This document shows, in pieces, positions 1 through 6,123 of a stretch of DNA of 23,344 bases. The notes under the pieces were generated by a model, which worked only from the letters and a program-made list of their open reading frames with translations, had not been told where the DNA came from and searched no databases. The translations under genes were made by a program, and so were the position numbers. Within the stretch, counting starts at the first letter, position 1; every line of letters begins with the position of its first letter. The stretch comes from CAZOBJ01 sp964577825 (GTDB lineage: Bacteria > Planctomycetota > SZUA-567 > JAFGNG01): contig CAZOBJ010000048.1 of the NCBI GenBank assembly GCA_964577825.1, positions 1 through 23,344 on the forward strand. The letters run 5' to 3'.

Positions 1-108
1 TGCGGCCAGCACCACATACCAGACCAGGCCCACCACCAGGGCCGACACGACCACGCGCACCGCGCCGCGCACGAACGCGCGGGTCGGGGATCGGAAGCCA
101 TGGTCCAT
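1..108 (-). CDS. N-terminal fragment of a membrane protein (runs off left edge)
   Basis: Reading leftwards from an ATG at 108, 36 codons stay open to the window edge. They give a short basic N-terminus (MDHGFRSPTRAFVRG) followed by a hydrophobic run, VVVSALVVGLVWYVVLAA, that looks like a transmembrane helix or signal anchor. An AGGGGAGG ribosome binding site lies just upstream of the ATG, and a promoter-like TTGACA/TAGGGT pair sits about 70 bp further up. The ATG at 101 is in another frame and lacks this spacing. Too little is present to name a family; the start, strand and membrane nature are what the sequence supports. Confidence 0.7.
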   Translation of the reverse strand, partial: MDHGFRSPTRAFVRGAVRVVVSALVVGLVWYVVLAA

Positions 109-171
109 GACGCCTCCCCTGCGATGCCTCGGGCGCCCTGCGTGTCTGTCTCTGCCCCGCCTCCTATCCAC

Positions 172-199
172 ACCCTACCCCACGGAAGGCCGGTGTCAA
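172..199 (-). promoter_or_regulatory. Promoter for the left-edge membrane gene
   Basis: On the minus strand TTGACA (194-199) is separated by 16 bp from TAGGGT (172-177). This is a consensus -35 with a -10 that keeps the key T, A and T. Transcription would start near 165, giving a leader of about 57 nt to the ATG at 108. Confidence 0.5.
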
Positions 200-254
200 G
201 CGGGTGTGCGGGCGGGGATTGCGGTGCGTGGTGCCGCGCAGCGAGCAGCGCCCA

Positions 255-420
255 ACGCCCAGCCGCTTATTTGAATACATGGCGCAGCGCGTGGAGTGGA
301 ACGCTCGGCCAGCTACTTGAATAAATGGCGCAGCGCGTTAGGACGAACGCTCAGCCGCTTATTTGAAAAAGTGGCGCAGCGCGTGGGGACGACGTTCAGC
401 GGGCTACTTGAAAATGTGGA
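255..420. repeat. 46-bp imperfect tandem repeat, about 3.6 copies
   Basis: Consecutive units begin at 255, 301, 347 and 392, with lengths 46, 46, 45 and a partial 29. Each starts ACGYYCRGC, has a (TT)ATTTGAA or (CT)ACTTGAA core near base 17, then TGGCGCAGCGCGT. Units 1 and 3 share GCTTATTTGA and units 2 and 4 share GCTACTTGA, so the array may have a two-unit (about 92 bp) higher order. A unit length not divisible by three, with changing frames, argues against a coding repeat. There are no spacers, so it is not CRISPR. Function is unknown. Confidence 0.75.
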
Positions 421-447
421 ACATCGGGATGGATCGGGGTGTGTGCG

Positions 448-481
448 TGTCCGTACGGCGCAGGTTCGGAACGTACGGACA
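448..481. repeat. Perfect 10-bp inverted repeat (hairpin) downstream of the zinc-finger gene
   Basis: TGTCCGTACG at 448-457 and its exact reverse complement CGTACGGACA at 472-481 flank a 14-base loop. The structure lies 37 bp beyond the stop of the minus-strand gene at 518-928, so it may be its terminator. No T-run follows on either strand, so an intrinsic terminator is not proven. It could instead be an element end or a binding site. Confidence 0.65.
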
Positions 482-517
482 GGTCGGCGCTGGCGCGGGC
501 CGGGGTGCTTGGCGCGC

Positions 518-928
518 CTAGGTGCGCGGCACGTCCATCTCCGCGACCACCCAGTCGTGCAGGGTGGTGGGCGGCACGTGCACGTGGTACTTCTGCCGCA
601 TGCGCTGGGTGGCCTTCTCCAGGGTCATGGACTGCTTGACCACGAGGTCGATCGCGGTGCGGCGCACGCGGTTCGTGAACCGGCCGCTGGGCATGGCCAG
701 GTGGTCCATGGGCAGGGAGAAGTGGCGGCGGCAGTCCTCGCAGTAGTGCTTGCTGTAGGTGACCTCCAGGAGGGTCGGCCCGCTGATGCCGACCTCGCGC
801 AGACGCCGGGTGCCCAGCGAATGGCGCTTGCACAGCCGCCTGCACCGGGGGCAGACCGCCTGCTTGCGGGAGAGGTTGATGCGCCGGACCCTTGTCCCTC
901 GGGGGACGGCCAGTTTCCTGGACACCAT
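518..928 (-). CDS. Zinc-finger/HTH protein resembling the N-terminus of an ISL3-type transposase, probably a remnant
   Basis: The 136-residue product has CPRC (C26, C29) and CEDC (C63, C66) pairs about 35 residues apart, as in the zf-ISL3 zinc finger. A basic helical region (about 88-128) ending in TTLHDWV looks like a helix-turn-helix. Full transposases of this kind run to roughly 400 residues or more with a catalytic domain. Here the frame stops after MDVPRT and repeats follow, so the catalytic part is missing. The start is well marked: AGGAGGAAGC precedes the ATG at 928. It is either a decayed insertion sequence that kept its 5' end or a small DNA-binding protein derived from one. No flanking terminal inverted repeats or target duplication were found. 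Confidence 0.55.
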   Translation of the reverse strand: MVSRKLAVPRGTRVRRINLSRKQAVCPRCRRLCKRHSLGTRRLREVGISGPTLLEVTYSKHYCEDCRRHFSLPMDHLAMPSGRFTNRVRRTAIDLVVKQSMTLEKATQRMRQKYHVHVPPTTLHDWVVAEMDVPRT

Positions 929-1092
929 GCTTCCTCCTCGCCTGGCACGCGCGGACCGGGACTAGGCGCGCCCCTGCCGTCCGCCTGTGTTGTGTGTATC
1001 GTCACGGCGCCGCGCCCACCTTCACCGGATTTCGCCGGTCGGCCGGTTTTTCGCCGGCCCGCGGGGCGGGCCTATCTGAGGACGGGGCGGCC

Positions 1093-1121
1093 TTGACCGC
1101 GCGCGCAGGGGCGCGTACAGT
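1093..1121 (+). promoter_or_regulatory. Promoter of the double-PilZ gene
   Basis: TTGACC (1093-1098), a 17-bp spacer and TACAGT (1116-1121) match a housekeeping sigma promoter. The start would be near 1128, about 72 nt ahead of the ATG at 1200. The same two hexamers with the same spacing occur before the NAD+ synthetase gene. The region just upstream (1020-1080) holds two short CCGG-bounded repeats, CCGGATTTCGCCGG and CCGGTTTTTCGCCGG, of unknown role. Confidence 0.65.
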
Positions 1122-1199
1122 CACGAGCGCGGGCCTGCGCCTCGGGAACGGTTGGGCCGTGGGGGCGGGCCCCGGCCAGCCTGGGGAGCGTGCCACGCC

Positions 1200-2120
1200 A
1201 TGACCCTGTGCACACAGTGCGGCCGCGAGTTCGAGGGCGAGGCCGCGCAGGGGACCTGCCCGCAGTGCCTGCGCACCGCCTCGGGGGTCCAGGAGCAGGC
1301 CAAGAGCGCGTCCGGGCCCGCACCCGAGCCGGGCGCGGGCCGGCGCCCGCCCAGCGCGCGGCACTCGGTGCGCGACAAGGCGGGCACAAGCCAGGCGCTC
1401 GCCCAGGTGCGCGACGCCCTGCTCGCGCTCGCGCGCGAGCGCGAGCAAACGGCCGCCGACGAGCGCGCGGCCGAGAACCGGCGCGCCCATCCGCGCGAGC
1501 ACGTCAGCGCCCCCATGGACTTCGCGTTCGTGCGCGACGACATCACGCACCACGCACGCACCGTGGACGTCTCCCGCGGCGGGGTGCGGTTCGTCACGGA
1601 CGTCCCCTTGCAGACCGGCCAGGTGCTGCGCGCCACGATCCGCGACGAGCCCGCGCGCGGCGAGGCGCGCGAGCCCGCGGTCCCTGCGTATGCGCGCGGA
1701 GGCCGGCGGCGGTACCAGTACGTGGAGGTGCGCCGCGTGCGCGACCGCGAGGACGGCACGTACGAGGCGGGCGGCCGGTTTATCCGGCGCATCGGGGTCG
1801 ACGACCGCAACCGGCGCAGGCACGCGCGGCGGCCGATCTCGAGCCCGGTGTGGTACTGCCGGGCACAGAGCGACCTGTTGTGCAAGGGGCGCGCGTGCGA
1901 CCTGAGCCGCGGCGGCATCCGGGTGCGGGTCCAGGAATCCGTGCCCCCGGGCGAGCGCATGGAGGTCCTGCTGCGCACGCATCCGCCCGCGTTCGCGCAC
2001 GCGGACCTGCGCGCGACCGTGGAGGTGGTGCGCGCCGTGGACCAGGGCCCCGGCGCCTGCGAGCTCGGGTGCCGGTTCACCCGGCTCCAGGCGCTCCCGG
2101 TGGCCGAGGGCGAGGGGTAG
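1200..2120 (+). CDS. Zinc-ribbon protein with two PilZ domains (putative c-di-GMP receptor)
   Basis: The predicted product is 306 residues. Residues 4-23 form a CxxC...CxxC zinc ribbon (C4, C7, C20, C23). A low-complexity Arg/Glu/Ala linker with a likely helix follows (about 60-95). PilZ domain 1 covers about 94-197 with RAHPR (R95, R99) and DVSRGG (D123, S125). PilZ domain 2 covers about 205-297 with an RRRHARR motif and DLSRGG (D234, S236). RxxxR and D/NxSxxG are the c-di-GMP contacts of PilZ proteins, and both domains keep them, so two ligand sites are plausible. I chose ATG 1200 because it puts the zinc ribbon at the N-terminus; the frame also opens at 1152. PilZ proteins commonly control motility, polysaccharide or pilus function. 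A pilT gene lies 4 kb downstream, but no direct link is shown. Confidence 0.85.
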   Translation: MTLCTQCGREFEGEAAQGTCPQCLRTASGVQEQAKSASGPAPEPGAGRRPPSARHSVRDKAGTSQALAQVRDALLALAREREQTAADERAAENRRAHPREHVSAPMDFAFVRDDITHHARTVDVSRGGVRFVTDVPLQTGQVLRATIRDEPARGEAREPAVPAYARGGRRRYQYVEVRRVRDREDGTYEAGGRFIRRIGVDDRNRRRHARRPISSPVWYCRAQSDLLCKGRACDLSRGGIRVRVQESVPPGERMEVLLRTHPPAFAHADLRATVEVVRAVDQGPGACELGCRFTRLQALPVAEGEG

Positions 2121-2134
2121 GGCGAGGTAGCCAT

Positions 2135-2152
2135 CGCGCGCCCTTGCGCGCG
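2135..2152 (+). other. Perfect 7-bp GC stem-loop between the PilZ gene and the next gene
   Basis: CGCGCGC (2135-2141), loop CCTT, GCGCGCG (2146-2152) lies in the 44-bp gap and ends 12 bases before the ATG at 2165, next to its GGGAG binding site. No T-run follows. In RNA it could lower translation of the downstream gene or protect the 3' end of the upstream message. Confidence 0.5.
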
Positions 2153-2164
2153 GGGAGCCGACCG

Positions 2165-2812
2165 ATGATGGTCAAAACCCGGGTCTCGCTCAACGACAGC
2201 ATGCAGCAGACCATCGCCCACTTTGCGGACGATCCGTTGGTCCGAGCCTTCCATCGGCACGGCCTGTGGGTCATGTCGCTGCTGTTCTTCGTGCTGATCT
2301 TCTGGAACGCTGGCTTCAATCCGTGCAGCCTGACGATCCTGGGAAAGCCTTATCCCACTCTAGGCGCTGTCCTGGCCGTGTGCCTGAGCGCGCTTCTCAT
2401 CCTTCCCTTCAGCGTTCTATTCGGGTTCGGCGCCTGTCAGATCCTGGCGGCCCTGGGCAGACGTCTGATTACCGTGGGCGTGCGCAGTCTTCCGGCCGAG
2501 GCCTTCGGCGAGAAGACCGTCGAGCTATGCGACGACGGGCTGCGCGTGCGCACGCCTCTCGTAGACACGCGGTACCATTGGTCCTTCGTCAAGACCGTCA
2601 AGGAGACGGACCGGTATCTCTTCTTCTCGAGCCGCGAGAACGACGCGTTGCTCGCAGCCATTCCCGCGGACGCGTTCGCCAGCCCGGAGGAACGCGCGCG
2701 CTTCGTGGAGCGCGCCCGGGCGTTGCTCGCGGCGCACAGGGATGCCCAGGCAGTCGACGCCTCGCACGAAGCGGCGAAGACCGGGCTGGACCAGTTCTCT
2801 CTGGAAGAGTAG
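2165..2812 (+). CDS. Two-helix membrane protein with a YcxB-like C-terminal domain
   Basis: The product is 215 residues. Two hydrophobic segments (about 33-52 and 65-92) precede a soluble part of about 120 residues. Its pattern, ELCDDGLRVRTPLVDTRYHW, then a YLFFSS strand and an AAIPADAF..PEERARF ending, resembles YcxB-like domains. These have a PH-like fold and no settled function. Two consecutive in-frame ATGs (2165, 2168) follow a GGGAG site; the first is used here. Neighbours on both sides are a c-di-GMP-type protein and another small membrane protein, and no own promoter is visible, so read-through from the PilZ promoter is likely. Codons ending in A or T are more frequent than in the replication genes, suggesting a less selected or later acquired gene. 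Confidence 0.7.
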   Translation: MMVKTRVSLNDSMQQTIAHFADDPLVRAFHRHGLWVMSLLFFVLIFWNAGFNPCSLTILGKPYPTLGAVLAVCLSALLILPFSVLFGFGACQILAALGRRLITVGVRSLPAEAFGEKTVELCDDGLRVRTPLVDTRYHWSFVKTVKETDRYLFFSSRENDALLAAIPADAFASPEERARFVERARALLAAHRDAQAVDASHEAAKTGLDQFSLEE

Positions 2813-2865
2813 CGGCGCATGCGCGCGCGTCTGTGGACAAGGCCAAGGTTCAGAGGCTCGACATC

Positions 2866-3132
2866 ATGACCCTCGAACTGCGCAAGCCCGTATGGCTGTA
2901 CCTGAAGGCCGGCCTGTTCCTCTTGGTGCTGATCGGCTCTTCGATCCTGGTCGTATTCGACGAACGGCCGGTCATCGAGTGTGTGGGGCTTGTGCTTGTC
3001 ATCTGGTCATCCGCGCGGCTCTACTACTTCCTATTCTACGTGCTGGAGAAATACGTAGACCCATCCTACAGGTACACGGGCCTGTGTTCTCTGGCGCGCT
3101 ACCTGTACACAAAGGCTAGGGGGCCGCGGTAG
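2866..3132 (+). CDS. Small membrane protein, family not recognised
   Basis: An 88-residue product with two hydrophobic stretches: about 9-31 (VWLYLKAGLFLLVLIGSS and following) and about 36-62, rich in aromatic residues (ARLYYFLFYVLEKYV). A short basic C-terminus, YLYTKARGPR, probably faces the cytoplasm. ATG 2866 is preceded by AGAGG at a reasonable distance. An in-frame GTG at 2833 lacks a binding site and would add a charged leader, so it was not chosen. It follows the YcxB-like gene by 53 bp and probably shares its transcript. No catalytic motif is visible. Confidence 0.6.
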   Translation: MTLELRKPVWLYLKAGLFLLVLIGSSILVVFDERPVIECVGLVLVIWSSARLYYFLFYVLEKYVDPSYRYTGLCSLARYLYTKARGPR

Positions 3133-3206
3133 GCATACGCGCCCTTGCGGTACGTTCGGAGTCGGTCAGGCGGCGCAGTGCGGTCGCTGCAGCACAAAGG
3201 AGAACC

Positions 3207-3944
3207 GTGGTGCGCAACACAGGTGCTCTGATCGGGATCGGGCTTCTGCTCGTGCTCACGGGCTGCGGCTCGAAGTATGTGACGCCCGGGGGCGGGGTGA
3301 GCCTGGAGGGCATCAGCGATTACAGCATCAAGGAGCGCTTTCGCACCAAGCCCGCCGCGCCCTTCCCTGCGATCCTGGCCGTCGTGCGCGTCCAAGAGGC
3401 GGGCTACACCTCCTACAGCAACCGCGGCTACGGAGAGGGCAACTTCAGCGTCGTGACCACGCGCGACATTGAGACGGACGAGCACTTCGACAAGCTCGCT
3501 TCTATGCCGCAGGTAAAGGATCTAGCGCGCGTGAACCGGCTCTTGTTGCCCAGCCACCTGCGCGACGCCAAGGATCTCCGGCGCGCGGCCGCCAGCCTGC
3601 ACGCGGACATGCTCTTCCTGTACACCTTGGACACGTCGTTCCGCATCCAGGGCCAGGGCGGCCCCCTGTCGGTGATCACCCTGGGCCTGGCTCCCGACAG
3701 GCGGGCGATCGTCACCACCACGGCGTCGGCGGCCCTGTATGACGTGCGCACGGGATATGTCTACGGTGTGGCCGAGGCCACGCATACCACCGACCATCTT
3801 GCCAACACCTGGTCCGAGGTCCGGGTCGTGGACGACGCCAGGCAGGAGACCGAACGCGAGGCCTTTGTCCGGCTCCTGGACGAGTTCTCGAAGACCTGGT
3901 CCGCGGTGGTGGAACAGTACGCCACAGAAGACCGGTCCCTGTAG
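3207..3944 (+). CDS. Predicted lipoprotein, family not recognised
   Basis: The product is 245 residues. It starts with a GTG (3207) behind AAAGGAG. A basic N-terminus and hydrophobic core lead to the lipobox LTGC (C20), so it should be a signal peptidase II substrate anchored by lipid. The mature part contains a predicted strand-rich region with ILAVVRVQEAGYTSY near 55-70, and a later segment (about 135-185) ending in YDVRTGYVYGVAEATH. The TGYVYG pattern occurs in several periplasmic lipoproteins, but I cannot name the family. A second in-frame GTG lies at 3210 and would shorten it by one residue. No promoter was found in the 74-bp gap. The ndk promoter begins 85 bp beyond its stop. Confidence 0.75.
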   Translation: MVRNTGALIGIGLLLVLTGCGSKYVTPGGGVSLEGISDYSIKERFRTKPAAPFPAILAVVRVQEAGYTSYSNRGYGEGNFSVVTTRDIETDEHFDKLASMPQVKDLARVNRLLLPSHLRDAKDLRRAAASLHADMLFLYTLDTSFRIQGQGGPLSVITLGLAPDRRAIVTTTASAALYDVRTGYVYGVAEATHTTDHLANTWSEVRVVDDARQETEREAFVRLLDEFSKTWSAVVEQYATEDRSL

Positions 3945-4028
3945 GCCGGTCCGGGCCACGCGGGTGAGGGCGCTTCGGCTCGTTGACTGTGCGTCCGGAC
4001 CGCGACCGCGCAACAGGCCACCGGCCCC

Positions 4029-4057
4029 TTGCGCGGGACGCACGCGCGCGGTATCAT
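4029..4057 (+). promoter_or_regulatory. Promoter of the nucleoside diphosphate kinase gene
   Basis: TTGCGC (4029-4034), 17 bp, TATCAT (4052-4057). The predicted start near 4064 leaves a leader of about 82 nt to the ATG at 4146, which has a GGAGGAGG binding site. Confidence 0.7.
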
Positions 4058-4145
4058 CGCCGCGTCGCGCGGGCGCGCGGGTAGGTGAAGGCGGGGCCGC
4101 GCAGTTGTTTCCTTCGGTCCGCCCCCGCGCCGTGGAGGAGGTCGC

Positions 4146-5339
4146 ATGGACCAGCTCGCCTATGCCCTGATCACGCCCTACAGCCTGGCCAAGAGCCGCA
4201 CGGGCGGGATCATCGGGCGGCTCATCAGCCAGGCCGAGGCCGACTTCGTGGGCGCGCGCATGTACTGCCCCTCGGACGCGTTCACGGACGAATACCTGGC
4301 CATCCAGGAGCGGGCCAAGATCCGCGCGCCGTTCAAGCGGGCCTTCCGCGACTACATCGACGTGTACTTCCGGCGCAAGGGCGCGCTCGAGCACGGAATC
4401 ACCAACCGATTTATGATGCTCCTGTTCCAGGGCCCGCGGGCCCTGCGCAGCCTGCGCGACGTGATCGGCTCGCCCACCGCCCGCACGGTGGGCAATATTG
4501 TGCGCGGCACGTACGGCGACTGCATCGTGCGCGGCAAGACGATCGAGTACTTCGAGCCCGCGGTCATCACCGCGGCCGACGAGGACACGAACCGCGCGCA
4601 CCTGCGCCTGCTGGCCAAGTACGCCGAGCGCGACGGCGGCGTGCTCGAACACGTGGTCCCCTATCCGGACAAGGTCAAGCCCGAGACCACCCTGGTGATG
4701 CTCAAGCCCGACAACTTCTTGAAGCGGTCCTCCCGGCCGGGCAACATCATCGACATGTTCGCCAAGACCGGCCACACCATCGTGGGCGCGCGCGTGTTCA
4801 GCATGAGCGTGGAGCAGGGCCTGCGCTTCTACGGGTTCCTGGAGGACGTGTTCGTGGACCGCCTGGCGTTCCTGGTCGAGCGCAGACTGCGCCGGCACCT
4901 CGCGCACGCGTTCGACTTCCCCATCCAGGACGAGGATTACCAACAGATGACCGACATCCTCAAGCGCAGGAACGCCCACGCCGAGGTGGCCAAGATCATC
5001 GAGTACATGACCGGCCGCCACCCCGACGGGGTCCGCTCCGCGCGCGAGCAGCGCAAGCCGGGACTCAACAAGTGCATGGCGCTGCTGTACCAGGGGCCCA
5101 ACGCCATCGCCGACCTGCGCGACCGGCTGGGGCCCACCGACCCGGCCAAGGCCCAGGGCGGCACGGTCCGAAGCGACTACGGCATCGACCTCATGCGCAA
5201 CGGGGCCCATGCCTCGGATTCGCTCGACAGCGCCCGGCGCGAGCGGCCCATCGTGGGCCTGGCCGGGGGCGAGCCGAGCGACGAGGCGCGGCTCATTCGC
5301 TCGTACCTGCGCCGCGCGCGGCGGCGCGCCCGCCGGTAA
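4146..5339 (+). CDS. ndk: Tandem nucleoside diphosphate kinase, first domain apparently inactive
   Basis: The protein has 397 residues; ordinary NDKs have about 140-150. Domain 2 (about 181-370) keeps the family's hallmarks: MLKPDN (K187), the GPTDPAKAQGGTVRSDYG segment (R342), and RNGAHASDS with the phosphate-accepting histidine H355 and N352. Domain 1 (about 5-150) is recognisable from GGIIGRLISQAEADFVGARM, FQGPRALRSLRDVIGSP and TVGNIVRGTYGD. It reads ITPYSL where KPD is expected and has no N..HxSD motif, running instead into IVRGKTIEYFEPAV. Domain 2 also has an insert (about 235-305) between the first strands and the LYQGP strand. NDKs move gamma-phosphate between nucleoside tri- and diphosphates. 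The first domain may serve for assembly or regulation. The gene has its own promoter and is followed after 17 bp by the hydrolase gene. Confidence 0.9.
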   Translation: MDQLAYALITPYSLAKSRTGGIIGRLISQAEADFVGARMYCPSDAFTDEYLAIQERAKIRAPFKRAFRDYIDVYFRRKGALEHGITNRFMMLLFQGPRALRSLRDVIGSPTARTVGNIVRGTYGDCIVRGKTIEYFEPAVITAADEDTNRAHLRLLAKYAERDGGVLEHVVPYPDKVKPETTLVMLKPDNFLKRSSRPGNIIDMFAKTGHTIVGARVFSMSVEQGLRFYGFLEDVFVDRLAFLVERRLRRHLAHAFDFPIQDEDYQQMTDILKRRNAHAEVAKIIEYMTGRHPDGVRSAREQRKPGLNKCMALLYQGPNAIADLRDRLGPTDPAKAQGGTVRSDYGIDLMRNGAHASDSLDSARRERPIVGLAGGEPSDEARLIRSYLRRARRRARR

Positions 5340-5356
5340 ACCCGCAGGACTCACCC

Positions 5357-6016
5357 ATGCCCGACGCGCCCATGCCCCGGATCGCGTGTTTGCAGGTGGG
5401 GCCGCTCCAGACGAACTGTTACCTCGTCGCCGCGCAGGAGCCCGGCCCGTGCGCGGTCATCGACCCCGGCGGCGACGCGCAGCGCATCTGCGAGGAGCTG
5501 CACCGCCGGGGACTCACGCCCGAGGCGTTCCTCGTCACCCACAGCCACTATGACCACGTGGGCGCGCTCGCGCAGCTCGCGGACCGGTTCCCGGACGCGG
5601 TGGTGGCCGCGCACGCCACGTGCGCCGAACACATGGGCCGCTCCGAAGGGGGCCTGAGCGGGCCCACCGGACCCGCGCAGGCGGGCGGCGCGGTCACGCG
5701 CGTCCTGGAGCACGGCGACACGGTGGACGCGGGCGGGTGCCGGTTCGCCGTGCTGCATACGCCCGGCCACGCGCCGGGGCTGGCGGCCTACCTTGTGCGC
5801 GAGTCCGGGCTCCTGTTCTGCGGGGACCTGCTCTTTCGCGACAGCGCGGGCCGCACCGACCTGCCCGGCGGCTCGCGCCAGGCCCTCGCGCAATCCTTGC
5901 GCGACCATGTCCTGTGCCTCCCGGACGAGACGCGGGTCTTGCCCGGCCACGGGCCGCCCACCACCGTGGGCCGCGAGCGGCGCGAGAACCCGGTCCTGCG
6001 CGAGCTCGTCGGCTGA
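5357..6016 (+). CDS. Metallo-beta-lactamase fold hydrolase, glyoxalase II-like
   Basis: A 219-residue protein with the metal-binding pattern THSHYDH (H62, H64, D66, H67), then HTPGH (H138), a CGDLLF strand with D157, and PGHGP (H198). This is the ligand set of binuclear-zinc hydrolases of the glyoxalase II/YcbL group. The N-terminal PLQTNCYLV segment and the RTDLPGGS stretch are typical of that group. Members cleave thioesters such as S-lactoylglutathione, or are of unknown substrate; the substrate cannot be read from sequence. ATG 5357 has AGGA upstream; an in-frame ATG at 5372 is a weaker alternative. It lies 17 bp after ndk and is probably co-transcribed. A GC-rich stem-loop follows its stop. 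Confidence 0.88.
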   Translation: MPDAPMPRIACLQVGPLQTNCYLVAAQEPGPCAVIDPGGDAQRICEELHRRGLTPEAFLVTHSHYDHVGALAQLADRFPDAVVAAHATCAEHMGRSEGGLSGPTGPAQAGGAVTRVLEHGDTVDAGGCRFAVLHTPGHAPGLAAYLVRESGLLFCGDLLFRDSAGRTDLPGGSRQALAQSLRDHVLCLPDETRVLPGHGPPTTVGRERRENPVLRELVG

Positions 6017-6033
6017 CCGCTCCTCGCCCGTCC

Positions 6034-6050
6034 CGGGCGCAGCGCGCCCG
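6034..6050 (+). terminator. GC-rich stem-loop after the hydrolase gene, possible terminator
   Basis: CGGGCGC (6034-6040), loop AGC, GCGCCCG (6044-6050) is a perfect 7-bp stem, 17 bp after the stop codon and upstream of the pilT promoter. The following CGTTCGGGGG is not a T-run, so a classical intrinsic terminator is not shown. The position between two transcription units fits termination or 3'-end protection. Confidence 0.4.
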
Positions 6051-6066
6051 CGTTCGGGGGTTGCGC

Positions 6067-6095
6067 TTGCCTGTCCGGCGCCCGGTTGGTACAAT
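6067..6095 (+). promoter_or_regulatory. Promoter of pilT
   Basis: TTGCCT (6067-6072), 17 bp, TACAAT (6090-6095). The start would be near 6102, leaving about 22 nt to the ATG at 6124 with AAGGAG between. Confidence 0.75.
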
Positions 6096-6123
6096 CCCGC
6101 ACCATCCGGCAAGGAGCCCTGCC

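Noticed and set aside
255..420. Possible CRISPR array
   Set aside because: The units are directly adjacent, diverged and lack unique spacers; no cas gene is near.
1020..1080. CCGG-bounded stem-loops as a terminator
   Set aside because: The stems are only four base pairs, no T-run follows, and the place is between divergent genes where no transcript should end.
3522..5354. Long minus-strand open frame over the lipoprotein and ndk genes
   Set aside because: It is the complement of well-supported genes, has low-complexity composition and no recognisable domain.
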